Assembly (NCBI GenBank): GCA_030386875.1
Contig: CM059557.1
Location: 62,326,514 to 62,390,513 of the forward strand
From: Morinoia aosen
Taxonomy: Eukaryota; Arthropoda; Malacostraca; Amphipoda; Talitridae
DNA length: 64,000 nucleotides
Direction of reading: 5' to 3'
Part shown: positions 1 through 11,667 of the stretch, piece after piece
How positions within the stretch are numbered: position 1 is the first letter of the stretch
Layout of the letters: every line of letters starts with the position of its first letter
Notes under the pieces: model-generated
Seen by the model: only the letters and a program-made list of their open reading frames with translations
The model's database searches: none
What the model was told of the DNA's origin: nothing
Program-made: the position numbers and the translations under genes

Positions 1-1030
1 GTGTTTACAATGACTCCTTTGTTTGATTTCATGGCACTGGTTAACGTCAGGCGAATCGTGCTCGACTACGCTGTGTAGTTTTTGTAGCACCAGAAATGAT
101 CAAAGCAAACTAGGTTTTTTATTCACTCCTACGACAAAAAAGTGTCTGCGCACATCTGCAAATATTTCTCCAGGTATGGGTCATTTCATTTCATAAGAAA
201 TCACCAAAAGATTGGAGCAGCCTTCAATTTTACGGGTTCGATTCATTACAAATGCCATGAAAATTATAATCATTAGTGCTAACTTGCAAGTTTTAAGAGT
301 AATCATGGAGGTTCAGCAGGCGTTAATGATATTTTATAATTGTACTCGCCACCTAGCCTCTGTCACTTACTAGTAGAGGATGTTCGAGTATTTGGTTTTA
401 GCCAGCTTATTTTAGCTAACGACTTCGAAAGTGTAATACAAATTCATTTTTCAGTGGCAAGCACATAAACACGTGCGTAGTTTTCAATAACGTTACGGGG
501 AATCATCAATGAGTGAATTTGATAGACAATAGAATGCTTATTTAAGATACTATAATCATTCTTGCGTATCCGAGACTGGAAGTCATGCAGGAACAGAAAT
601 GGAGCACGAGTGGAAGTTCATTTTTTGAAATAACGTCGACCGGAATGAGGAAGGACGTTGGGAGGCTTTTGAATACTACATGGACTATGTTGCTGCTCAT
701 GCTCAATGTTCGCTTAGTCTCTGAGTTTTTAGAGTAGCATTGTTTTGCTTCGTTAGGTACACACAGATGTGAATTTAAAAGTAATACACTACCGTGGAAT
801 AATTGATAGTTTACATAAATGAATTAGAGACTCAGGATAGCTCGAGGGATAAATTTCTCGTGAAGCTATGATGTGAATGCTGGAAAACATACTGCTCAGA
901 AATTTTAAAATATCAAAATTCTTTCATTGAGACCTTTGGGTTATATCGGAACAAAATCCTCACTGTAAAGCTTATAAATAATAAGACAATCCTAGACCGA
1001 AAAGTTCACGGTTACCCTTGTAGTACTCAC
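1..1030 (-). other. Cadherin intron, left edge
   Basis: AT-rich sequence downstream of the last visible cadherin exon. I see no further exon, repeat or RNA gene in it. The next exon must lie beyond the left edge or be too divergent for me to see. Confidence 0.5.
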
Positions 1031-1288
1031 CGAATCCATGTCACTTGCAGGAAATTCATCCAACTGTGACCCAATAGGAAAGTCTTCTGGGAGGATCAGT
1101 TCGCCATGGGTCTTCAATAACTTTGGTGGATTATCGTTTGAATCTAGAAGTGAAATTTCTACCAGACAAGTTGAAATCCGTGGAAATCCAGGGTGAAGAA
1201 ACGGTGCGGTACCCAGTGCAAAATCGCGAGAATAATGTATAGAGACATCAGGGGACAACTTAGGGGGCACCAACGACCAGTTCACAGG
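1031..1288 (-). CDS. Classical cadherin, exon with LDSNDNPP linker (last visible exon)
   Basis: A 258-bp exon (86 codons, phase 0 at both ends). Seen: acceptor CTTTGCTTCCTTGCAG (AG at 1290-1289) and donor GATTCG|GTGAGT (GT at 1030-1029). The last half reads GFPRISTCLVEISLLDSNDNPPKL, then GELILPEDFPIGS, then FPASDMDS, that is, the end of one EC repeat, a canonical DxNDNxP linker and the start of the next repeat ending in a DMDS calcium motif. The first 35 residues match the cadherin pattern poorly and could be lineage-specific. No other AG lies closer to the conserved part, so this acceptor is preferred. The gene continues off the left edge of the window. Confidence 0.85.
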
Positions 1289-3013
1289 CTGCAAGGAAGC
1301 AAAGGCAGGTTAATGCGGACATTAGTTGGTGTCGATGCTGAAATACTTATTTTTTCTAAATTAAATGGAACTTAACTTCGGATGAATATTGTCCTCAGTG
1401 TCGTACAATTCAAAAAAGAAAGAAAACTATATTTGCGAAAATGTAAATAACTTAAATTCTTTCATAGAACTCATTTCGTTCGACAGTTATGAGTCCGTGG
1501 TGCGTCGCGAAAAATTGCCTACTGTTGATGAGAAATATGAATCTGTCACATTATAATATGTTGTGGGAATTCTAAGAATGTTACGATTTTCTGCGATTGA
1601 ACTCTTCCATGAGGCATCAAATTAAGGAAATTTAATTAATAAGACCGATCATTACACTTGTGTCCCATGCCCAGTTAGGTAGGCAAAGGGAAATAGCTTC
1701 AGGATCATCAACACGACTTTTGAATAACGGTTCCTCAAGAGGCTCCTCGATATACTTTACTTTTCGAACATTCATCTACATAGGTATTTGTCCCATCTCA
1801 CTGACCAAATTTAAAAGACCAAAATTTGGCATTGCAGTCGTAATTTGACCTTTTAGGCATCGTCACTAATTAAGAAACTTGTAGAAAATTTATGAGTCAT
1901 TAAAGAGCGAGTTTATTAATTAATTTCAAGGCGGAAAATTCGACGATTTTTTCATGCATCATAGTTCGGGATTTTTGGAAAGAATCATTCAAGGCGATTG
2001 AAAAATGAACAAATTGAGCCTGAAAGGTGAGAATACACGGCGAAATAAAGTAATTAACTGTTTATTAGATAATTGGACGATAAAATAATTAGAACTCTTT
2101 CCATTTAAATCTTTATCCACATTTATATGCACTATTGTAATATTTCTCGAGCCATGAATTTGTACTAAATATATTTCGTGTAAAGCTTATGTTGTGGGTC
2201 GCTCTGAGTAATGATTTTTGGCGACAATTTTGTATCCCAAAGGAATGTAAGCCTAGGAAAAACGAATTCATAAATGCTTACTGGTAATAACATAAAATAA
2301 AACTCGTTTTGTACCCATTGGTTAACGTATCTCTTAATCATAGAGTAAGAAATGCAATAAACAACTAGTATGCTAATTCAAACAGTAAACAACGACTTGA
2401 AATTCCACATGCAATACGTTATTAAAATTCTTATTTAGAACTCTCAAAGGGGAGAGTATGAACTCTTTAGAACACTTATTTAAAACGTGACTTATCACTC
2501 AATTTTTTAACGTAAGAGCGTATAAGTAATGTTCATTCGCAATATGGTCTTAATATTTCAAGCAAGAAAACAATTGTCTATAATATAAATTTAAGAATAA
2601 TTTCATTTTGGAACAATAATTTGGCGCATTATTTTCCACGATTTAATGAAGAGGAAACAGATATTTTTCCACAGCTAGATTTGTGAACAACTTAGATTTC
2701 AGTAACATACATGAAGGCTCATTTTAAATACTAATTTTTATGTTTATTTTCAGATACTAGAACGCATTGTGCTCCAAGACCTGAGAGTAATAAAAGGGAA
2801 CGAGTACTGTTTCTCGCCATATACGAGTGTGAATTTATTACTTTATCTTTACGTTAAATGATCATAATGGCTGGTCTGGTATGATCCCCACAGTTCACAA
2901 TCTTCACAGTTCAACAATTTTTTTAATTTATGTGAATTGCTTGCACAGGCTTGAACATCGGACACTTTAGTTATCTAGAAAATGTTTATTTGTCCTACAA
3001 TATGCTTGTTGTA

Positions 3014-3584
3014 CAGGGTGGGTCACTGTAAAATTTCAATTTAAATAATTTTTCGTTAAATAAGTGTACTTTATTAATTATTTTTCACAACTTAGTTTGA
3101 GTGGAATTTTATTAAGCAGTTTAAAGAATGAAATTTTATTATGTAGTTTATAGATTGGAATATTATTTTGATTTATGCATGAGAAATAATGTCACGTAAA
3201 TGGCCTCCATTTTCTGCTTCGCAATCACGTGCCCTTTGTAAGGCATTTTACATGACTGATTTTAGCATCTGAGGCTGCATGGAATTAATTTCCTCTTGTA
3301 TGTTTGCTTCAAGCTGTTGGATAGTTCGAGGTTTATTGACGTACACCTTTTCTCTTTAGTGCAAACAAAATATACCGGCAAATCTCTCCACTGTGTTCCA
3401 TAATTATTGAGCGTCCATTTTCGAAATGAAATTCAATAATCTTCACTCTCTCTTTGGTTGTGAATATATTCATATTTAAATTTCCGACGACAAACTTTAA
3501 AATTCTGAAAATCAAGTTCGAAATTAATTTATTCAAAAAAGAGTCTTAATTTTAAAATGGTAAAGTGTCTTATGAGACACCCTG
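3014..3584 (-). mobile_element. Internally deleted Tc1/mariner element with TA target duplication
   Basis: Seen: ends CAGGGTG / CACCCTG flanked by TA on both sides (3012-3013 and 3585-3586). On the minus strand, 3474-3340 reads NIFTTKERVKIIEFHFENG, like the N-terminal helix-turn-helix start of insect mariner-type transposases. It is followed at once (about 3340-3180) by NKPRTIQQLEANIQEEIN, a stop, and LQRARDCEAENGGHLRDI, like their C-terminal end. The catalytic DDE/D core between them is gone. A frameshift at the junction and the TAA within the C-terminal part show that it is dead. The element is 571 bp. The family assignment rests on remembered protein patterns. Confidence 0.8.
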
Positions 3585-5286
3585 TATTTCAAGTGATAAG
3601 AAACAAACCTAATGTTGATGTTTGTTATGCTCTTGCTTAAGTTGATGTTAGCACCGATGTTGTTGAAAAGATTTGAAAGGTCTTATGTTTCGAAATACGT
3701 TGCATTTGCTGGAGCGTTTGATTTAATTTTTTTCGCAGTGATGTGTTGATGTGTACAAGCAGAATCAAGTAAGCGCTATGTTTCTTTAATTGTTTGCGAA
3801 TCCAATAAATTTTAGCGTAGAGTAATATATACTAGATTTTCGTATGTCTTTTGTGACATATCTATAAATTGATTACACACTTCTGATGTTTTTCTTTCGG
3901 ATAGTAATGCAAAATATTTTTGACTTCTTTCAACTTATGTAACGCGATGAGTAACTGTAAGTTTTTTTTTATTTTTCATGCGAATTATTCAGGAGATGGT
4001 CGGCAAAGGTTGATTATATGCTGTATTTATTGAATTAGTCAGATCTAACGATCATTTTCAATGTTATTGGTATGAATTCTTAATACAATAATGATTTAAA
4101 GGAATACAATTTCATACTACTCAGTGCACGGTCCTGGAACTTAACTCTACAGCATTACTCATCGAGAGCATTGAGGTTTGGCCTGATGTTGGTGTACAAG
4201 TACTTGATTTATTTTTTATTACTAGAATTACTGGGAAACGAATAATGATAGCCTAAATCCTTGGTTAGTATTCTTAGGAAAGAAGTCAGTTGTGTCTATC
4301 AAAAATATTGATCAAAAAGTTTTTCTCCTCCTGACGCAATAGATCTAGGCGTGGCTATTAAAGGAGGAAGGATTTGAAGCATTTATCTTAAGAAATTTCG
4401 CATATGCCAGAAATTTCAATGTTGAAATCTTAATTGAAATTGTCTGAAATTATTACCAACTTGCATAGGGACTCATTGAACCGCTCTATAATATTATTGA
4501 TTTCACTTAGAATTAAAGAATGACTTGCAGTAGACAGTGTGTACACCCTTTTTTCGAACAATATATTTATCCTTTTATAATAACTCAACGAAGTTTCTTT
4601 CTATTTGAGTCTGATTTACGTTGCGTTCAAAATGCATTTTGAATGTACACATTTTTATTGAAAACGTGCTTACGCATTGACAGCATTATCTACTCACTAG
4701 GACGCGTTGCAAAAAAACAAATGCGTGAACATTCCGAGTATACTCACAACGTATAATGATCGTCCTTACACGCACTCATTCATCCGAACTTCTCACCCCA
4801 CACGGCGCAATCAGTCACTTGAAGCGTGCGTGGAGCGGCAAGGTCGCACCAATGAAGCACGCCGCGGTTGGCATGAACATCATCGCACCGAAACAGTTTG
4901 TTCGAATGAAAGTGGAGCGTGAATGGAGACGGCAGCTTTAACGTTATTTTTTTATAGGAGTGCTCAGAACATGCCCTTGAGAACCGCGGTCTCTCAGTGA
5001 AACTAACATACTTCTCGTGAGTATGCCCGCGTATTTGACTTCTAGCTCACTCACTTATACGGATTATTTTGGCACTGCACAATATATAGATCAATATGTG
5101 TGGGCTGCCTGCCTGTAGTATTACTAAGCATTTAATTAAAGAGTAAATTTTTACACTGGAGGAAAATTGGATTTGCAAATGAGGATTTCCGTGTGAAACG
5201 CATGATTGGCAAATGCAAAAGCTATTTTAATTTTGACACAAAATTCACGAAACAACAATTTAAGAAATTCATTGGCCGCTCTATTA

Positions 5287-5570
5287 TCAAGAACACCAAT
5301 GGCTTTTCAGCTGGTTAGCCATAGGCGTGGAAGCGAATAAGTGAAGTGAGCTAAACGGGTAAATGAGTCCTTCCTCTATCCTCTCCGAATCGTCTTCCTT
5401 GTTTGGTAAATTTACAAAAGTGGCTGTATTGACATTGGTGGAGAAACCGTAAAAGCCGGATGGGATTCGAACCAAGGTCTTCATTGTCTAAAAAGTGACT
5501 ATTAGCCCTCGCGCTACGTAAAGTTTATTCACCCACACATTCAGGAGATTGCGTTGTGTGGGTGTTTCTT
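5287..5570 (-). mobile_element. tRNA-derived SINE (RNA polymerase III A and B boxes)
   Basis: On the minus strand a tRNA-like head carries an A box TAGCGCGAGGGC (5516-5505) and a perfect B box GGTTCGAATCC (5473-5463), spaced as in a tRNA, and a body of about 180 bp follows. It does not fold into a complete tRNA as read by eye, so SINE is preferred to a tRNA gene. A 10-bp perfect stem CACCCACACA / TGTGTGGGTG (5530-5539 and 5555-5564) lies just upstream of the head. The 3' end and target duplication were not resolved. The open frame at 5287-5484 is a by-product. Confidence 0.6.
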
Positions 5571-6025
5571 CATTCAATCTCGCGGAGAAAAAGAAGACTA
5601 ATTTTTTTAGAATTATAACATAGACGGTTCTTGAGTAAAAATACACCTTAAGTTGATGTCATTCTTACGACCAGAATGTCCTAAATTCAAAACCGATCAG
5701 GGGATGGGAGGTTCACTCACTACTGCTAACACCAACAATTTTTAAAAGGGAAATGCAGCGCCTGTATCTAAATGAACTAATGTTCCCCTGCGAAATCTTA
5801 CACTTACGTTTTCCCTCACCTGAGAACTGTACTCCAAAGTCTTTTTGCCGCGTAACCGTGTTCGCTTGTCACTCAATTATTTACTGATAAACTGCATTAA
5901 TTTTTTAGCGCAAGTGCATCGTAAAATTCATTTACATACCTAGTGGTCCTGACTGCCATCCATTCCGACCTCTGGAAAGATATTTTTAACAGCAGATGCT
6001 ACAGTATTTAATTATGTTGGCTCAC

Positions 6026-6367
6026 CTTATCTGACACTTGAACCAAAAATTTGAACCCTTTCCTCTGGATCGCGTCTTCATAGTCGAGCTTAGTAAGAGC
6101 TGAGAGCACAGCTCCTTGTTTGTTTGGAGCTTTGAGAAGCTTTTTTTCAATTTCGTCAAAAACTTCCTTCAGCGGTCGCGAATTACTTGTCTCTAAAAAT
6201 GTTTTTGACCCGCTCTGATCGAGATTTTCCATTCGTCCACCAGAGAGTGAGTCGAAATTATTTCCATCGCCGGCAGTTGATGGGACGCCATAGCCTCCTA
6301 GGGGTTCTGATGTAGCGGAAGCCGTCACAGTAAACTTGTCCCAACCTGGGCCACTGTTGGGCACGAC
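6026..6367 (-). CDS. Classical cadherin, exon with an expanded loop and LDYED motif
   Basis: A 342-bp exon (114 codons, phase 0 at both ends). Seen: acceptor TTTTTACTTTGGCAG (AG at 6369-6368) and donor GATAAG|GTGAGC (GT at 6025-6024). It opens VVPNSGPGWDKFTV and closes LDYEDAIQRKGFKFLVQVSDK. Known: in CadN-type cadherins the equivalents of GxDKF and LDYED are separated by roughly 20 residues. Here about 80 residues separate them, low-complexity and Gly/Ser/Asn-rich at first and then helical-looking (residues about 65-95, with EIEKKLLKAPNKQG). So this repeat has an enlarged loop of some 50-60 residues. The frame stays open and the exon borders are clean, so this looks like real coding sequence rather than decay. 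Confidence 0.88.
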
Positions 6368-7875
6368 CTGCCAAAGTAAAAATGGTGGGAGGTGATCTTA
6401 CCTGTCAAAGAATCAGTAATTTTTACGGGTGATTCAAAGTCCTTTCATACGACGGTACCGACTATTTCTCGGAGAGCGATTGGCAATGCTTAGTATACTT
6501 ACATCTCAAATGAAAAATATGTCTCGAAAGCTACTCAGTTGCGTAGAGTAATAAATAAAAACTCATGACTTTGAAAATTCCTTTTTCGGTTGATATAATA
6601 ATTTCTCTTAATGTATACGATCCTCTACAAAAAAAATGAACGCGAATTTTTGAGAAGCTAACATATCTTATTCGAAAGTTACATTTTTCTTCAGCCAAGG
6701 GCAACAAAATTCAAGTCCATTTGTCAAATGACTTGCGAGACTTTGTCCTAACAGTCATACTGCGCTTACTACTCCTATGTACGTTTTGTGGTCCTCCCAT
6801 TCAAAAAGCATACCCAGTAGATACGGTCCGGGATGAGTTCGGAGAAACTAGAGTACGGCACTTTTCCTTGTAGAACAAACAGATATTTTCGTAATCTATT
6901 GAATGTGTACTGTTAAAATTCTCACTATAGAATATTAAATAATACATTATATGTTCACTAAATGTACGATAACGACGAATTCAGTTTCAGGACGGAAATA
7001 AATCCCCCTAATAAGTTTAATGAAGAAATAATTATCCGAAATTCTACCTCGATAGCAGTTTCTGTATAAATAGTTGTGCTTATTTGTATATTTAGATGGC
7101 ATATTTGAGTGTGTGAGCATGGTAAAGCACTGCTAAACTAATTAAGTTTTATATAATATCCAAATTTCTTGTGGTCCTAGCAAAAATGTTAAATATTCAT
7201 TTGCAAGTTATCTTCTACCTGGCTGTATAGCTTTCCCGTGCAATTGTGTGATCTTTTAGGACACACTGTACTTTAGTTTAATTGTTTCTTGAAATCGTCT
7301 ATAGGAGATTACATCCAATTACAAAAAATAATTGTTATTGGTCCAGGTCTTTGAATTTTATTTAATCTCGTATTTCTTAATTTCAATTTTTTCAGTTTCC
7401 TATTAGATTTACGAGGTTTGACAGATTTCCTACTCAGTTTCGGATACTTATTTCTGATTTAGAAAAATATCAAGTCTTTTGACTGTTTATGGATATAATC
7501 ATGTGTATGCAGTCGACCAACGTAGATTTGTGTTCATATTTTGTGGTTCTCATTCATAGGAAATTAGTCATGAATTCTGTGAAACATCAAACCATTTGCT
7601 GGACCTAATGGAACATGAAGTTTACGTACACCAACAGATGAAAAGCCTCTATCTTTCTAGCTGGTACTATTGTATAAAATTAGATCTCTTTAAAACCGTA
7701 TTCGACTGAAACATAAAGAACATCTAGGCTTCAGTCATTGAAATACATTTATTTCTTTTCGCCAATTCCATGGTTAATTTAATTCGAAATAATACCACTA
7801 TTTTATTAAACAATTAGTCGTCATGGTTATTTTTTAACAGGGACGGGATAATAATGGCTTGGCAATGAGAAGCTC

Positions 7876-8200
7876 ACTACGTCGGGGTAGGTTATAGGGT
7901 CTGTTAGGTTTTAAGTTAGTTTTGGTAAAACAAAATTAGGTTAGAATCAGAAACGTCAAGAATAGGTATGGTTTTGTTGCGTTGAGCTATGATTGGTTAA
8001 GTTAGGAACGGTTGGGGATTCACTAGAATAGGTTTGGTCAAGCTGAGTCCGTGCGGGTCGTGTTAAGCCTGCTTAAAAATCGGTTAGGATAGGTAAGAAT
8101 CGATTATAAAGTTTGGAATATTTTTTAGGGTATGTTGGGTGAGATTATATTAGGTTGGGGTAGGTTAGGTCATGTTAGGAGAGAATAAGTGAGGTTAGGT
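7876..8200 (+). repeat. Degenerate TAGGTT/TTAGG-type interstitial array
   Basis: About 325 bp dominated by imperfect copies of TAGGTT, GGTTAGG and TTAGGA, for example GGGGTAGGTTAGGTCATGTT near 8157. The unit resembles the arthropod telomere repeat TTAGG, but it is too degenerate and short to be a telomere. A mirror array in CCTAAC orientation occurs at 54490-54790. Confidence 0.6.
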
Positions 8201-9944
8201 TGTCCAAGTGAAAAAAATCCGGTAAGATGTTTTCCGACATTTCAAAGAATAGGTTATCTATTCCAAGGACTGAATGTTATTTTACGCCATTTTTCTTCTC
8301 GTTCTTTCAGTATTGTGAAGTTACATCTTCTGGATCAACCTTCATCATATATCGCATGGGCGCGGAAGATTCATCAAATTTTGGGGTATTTTACCCCCGA
8401 AAAAGCTGAAAAAATCGTTTATCGCTCAACAGCGTCATATTGACAGATTCATTCGCACGCATAAGTATCACATTTTATGTACTGAATTTCCCGGAGATCT
8501 GCTAAGCTCCCTCTGAACTGATCTGTCTTGCAAGCTTTGAATGAAGTGTGATGCATGCATGTTCAGTACTTCTGGTAATTTCAACTTCGCACATAACCCT
8601 TTGTCTACCATGCTCATAACTGTGAGCATCGAATCGTGAACGTGGCGCATAGCTATAGCTTGAAAAACAATTAGTGACTAATTTTTTGTCAGGTGAACTC
8701 AATAACCGTACATGTTTTCTTATTCATTTTATAAATATAAACAGTTTTGTGAATGATTACTGAGAATGCCTTGATTCCTTAATTAATGGAACTGACTGTG
8801 TATTTATATTCGGAGATGCTACTGTCAAAACCGTGCGCGCCGTTGAGCTACTCAGCAGGAGGTCTTTACTAAAAAGCCGTTCTTTCTCCATGCAACTTGC
8901 TACTCTCCTGCGATGCGGAGCAGGAGTAACGTTTCGGTTAACTTGTAATTCAGGACTTCAGCTCTGAGAATGATTATTGCAGAATATAACATCCAATTCT
9001 GCAATAATTATTCTTTCACGTTCCAAATTGAAATTAGCATCCAATTTTTTAACATTTTTTCTTTGATGATAAGCCTCTCGTGCATCGAAGTGGTATTGTT
9101 GGCTAAAATTTATTTCAGTCTCCCGAGAAAGTTTTGTTGGCGTGTATGTTAGTACGTAATAAACTCACCTCTCTGAAATAGAGAGATATGTTTTTCAGCG
9201 TAATTAGTTCTTGTGCACTAAATTAATTTTTTATGCGTGGGGATTTCGTCTCAACTGAATGCCAACAGTTTTGAAACTTGATGCTAGGAGATATTGCGCC
9301 CAACATGGAGTTAAATTGTAAATGTGAGCCACACAACTTTCGACTTGTTTCCTTAATCTAATCATCTAATGCAATATGCCTCACCTGAATATTTTAGCGA
9401 ACTAGCCTGAAGTTATAGAAATGTATGTTTTTCTTCACAACTGTAGCACCTCGTAAGAAAAAATGTATCTCTGTGCATTTTCTACCTTATTACAATTCTA
9501 CCTCAAAAAAATATCATCATTAGATAGATTCAAGATCCGAAGTAGCGAAACTTTCGGAGAAGACAATACAATTCATATCTGTACGTGAGCGGAGCATACA
9601 TTCATTCAAATTAACTAATCACTTGATTAAAACAAACATACTGAGCGAGGGCTTGGATAGTTGCTCTATCTCACCCTCAAGACCTATCTTCAAAATATTT
9701 GGCAGCGTTAAGAAGCTTCCGATAAACGAAATATTTGCTCAAGTGTTCTTGGACTTTATATACTCATCACCCTGAAATTTCTCTCAATTAAGTATAGAAG
9801 GAAGTGTTTGATCTTTTCTTGAAATTTTATTAGTTGCATGCTGCTAGCCCAGATTAGGTAAACCTCTATATTGTACGCCTTCACGTACTGCAGCCTTAAA
9901 TGTAATGTGCTAATCATTTTTCATTTCTTGTCGCCTACCATCGT

Positions 9945-9969
9945 CAATTGAAAATCAAGGACGTATCGC
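9945..9969 (+). repeat. Dispersed repeat terminus, copy 1
   Basis: CAATTGAAAATCAAGGACG plus TATCGC. The 25 bp recur exactly at 18254-18278 and with three changes, inverted, at 22020-22044. Similarity begins sharply at CAATT in every copy, which suggests the end of a mobile element whose other end I could not define. Confidence 0.6.
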
Positions 9970-10489
9970 TGGTAAATTAGGGACGGCTTCAGCTTGATGA
10001 CTTCATAAGGCAAAATGTTGCTCCGTAAATTTGACGTTGAATTGAAGCGGAGATTGGAACTAGGAGGAAAATGAAAAGGGTGAGCTTCACACTAAAAGAC
10101 GTGCATGAGACAGATCGGCGATGTCCTCTGTCTCAGAGATAAAAATGGTGAAAAGGAAAGTTAAAATGGCGAAAGTTAAAAATACGTTGCAATCAGGCAA
10201 TTTAACCTGCACAATGGAAGTAAAGAATTTTTCGTTGGTACTGATTAGGGACTTCTGTTAAAGAATGGTAGATCCTGAGTGAGCAAAATAAGATTACATT
10301 GTATCGGGACAAAAGCGATGGTGACGGAGCTAAAATATGCAGTGATGACAGCCAATAAAAGTTAACCTAAACCTCAACTGTGAATGCACGCTACGTTTTA
10401 AACAGTGCTTGGAAGGAACGTCTTTAGCATGGGTTCGTCTATGATAAAATTCGTATTTAATAAACCTTACAACTGTGCAAGTTTCTCAA

Positions 10490-11080
10490 CCTCCTTGAGA
10501 AGTTTTCAGGTTATCCGTAACAATGGATGATGGGCATATGGTAGGATTTTCAAACCAATGCTCAACCTTCGCAGTGAAGACTCCAGCGTATCCAAGACAT
10601 AAGAAAGCACGAATGAACCGAAACAATGTGAAAACACTGTTGACCGTTTTCGTTGACTAAAATGGCATTGTTCATCACGGGTATGCTCCACGTAGATGCA
10701 ATGTAAGCAAGGAGTACAACTATGACGTGTTGCAACATTTACAAAGAGTTATTGGTCGCCAAAGTCCAGAAATGTTCGCGTCCTGGGTAGAGGCACGATC
10801 ACTATGCCCCTGCTCATACAACGCACCTTGTGCAACAGTTTATGGTCAAACACATTACCCCCTTACAGCCGCAATATTAAGCAGATCTTGAACTTTATGT
10901 CCTTTCCCTTTTCTTAATGATTAAATCCTTATAAACGGAAGAAAAAATATTTCCGAGTGAAGACAACAAGAAAGCTGCCGAATGTTTCGGAAAACGAGGT
11001 CCACGAATGTTTTTACAGATGACAACGGTATAGGATAAAACGATGGGCTTTAAAAACGCACTTCATGAATGATGAAATGC
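10490..11080 (+). pseudogene. Decayed mariner transposase
   Basis: Plus-strand reading from 10517 gives VTMDDGHMVGFSNQ, then YPRHKKARMNRNNVKTLL, a stop, then NGIVHHGYAPRRCNVS. After a frameshift comes DHYAPAHTTHLVQQF (about 10797-10841), then QPQY-stop-ADLELYV and FPF. Known: these match mariner transposase blocks in order, TGDE-W, PRPKKARxSKSKVK, xGIVHxEFxPxGxTVN, HHDNAPAHT and PYSPDLAPxDFFLFP. TMDD would be the first catalytic Asp region and DHYAPAHT the second. Stops and frameshifts show that it is dead. Terminal inverted repeats were not found. Confidence 0.8.
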
Positions 11081-11216
11081 CAAATTGGCATGTGCAGTCA
11101 TTTTCCATGTTCACCCCTGCCAATGAGTAACTAGAGCCCGATCCTTTTTGATCATACATAAGCATGTCCTCGTGAATATCACTATTCTGACATATACCGA
11201 ATTAAGAGAAACAATA

Positions 11217-11667
11217 CAGGGAGTTCCAGAACAAGAGGTGTAAAATTCACATCAAGTAGAAAATGGGCATATAAACTCTTTTCTACGAAAATTTCCGAAA
11301 TAAAATCGAGTTTATGAGATATTAGCTGTTTATTATTTTAAATCATGAAATTTAATTAAACAATAATTACTCGCAATATTTATTTTGAATTTACGTTACA
11401 AATACCTCTATTCTGTGAGAGTTTACAGTAATAAAATTTAGTTTTAGTGATAATTGGTAAAAAAGTTTCAGAACAGTACCAAAAACAGTAAGTTAAAATC
11501 AAAGTAAATATTGCGACTAATTGTGTAATTAAATTTCATGGTTAGAAACAATAAACAGCTAATATCTCAAAAACCCGAATATATTCAGAAAATTTCATAG
11601 GAGATAAAGTGTTTATTTAGGCATTTTCTACTCGCGTGCAATTTTGTACATGTTCTGAAACACCCTG
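11217..11667. mobile_element. Foldback MITE with ~200-bp inverted arms and TA target duplication
   Basis: The ends CAGGGAGTTCCAGAACA and TGTTCTGAAACACCCTG are flanked by TA (11215-11216 and 11668-11669). The two halves are inverted copies along most of the 451 bp; for instance ATATTAGCTGTTTATTATTT in the left arm near 11319 answers AAACAATAAACAGCTAATAT in the right arm (11547-11566). It is non-coding. End sequence and TA duplication suggest mobilisation by a Tc1/mariner transposase. Confidence 0.8.

Larger units (their letters stand above)
1289..6025 (-). other. Cadherin intron of about 4.7 kb
   Basis: Joins two phase-0 exon ends. It holds the deleted mariner at 3014-3584 and the tRNA-derived SINE near 5290-5570. 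A GC-richer patch at 4700-4945 has overlapping short open frames that I do not recognise. The rest is AT-rich with nothing I can name. Confidence 0.7.

Noticed and set aside
4700..4945. Two overlapping plus-strand frames in a GC-richer patch
   Set aside because: Both frames are similarly open and neither reads like a known protein; kept only as a compositional note.
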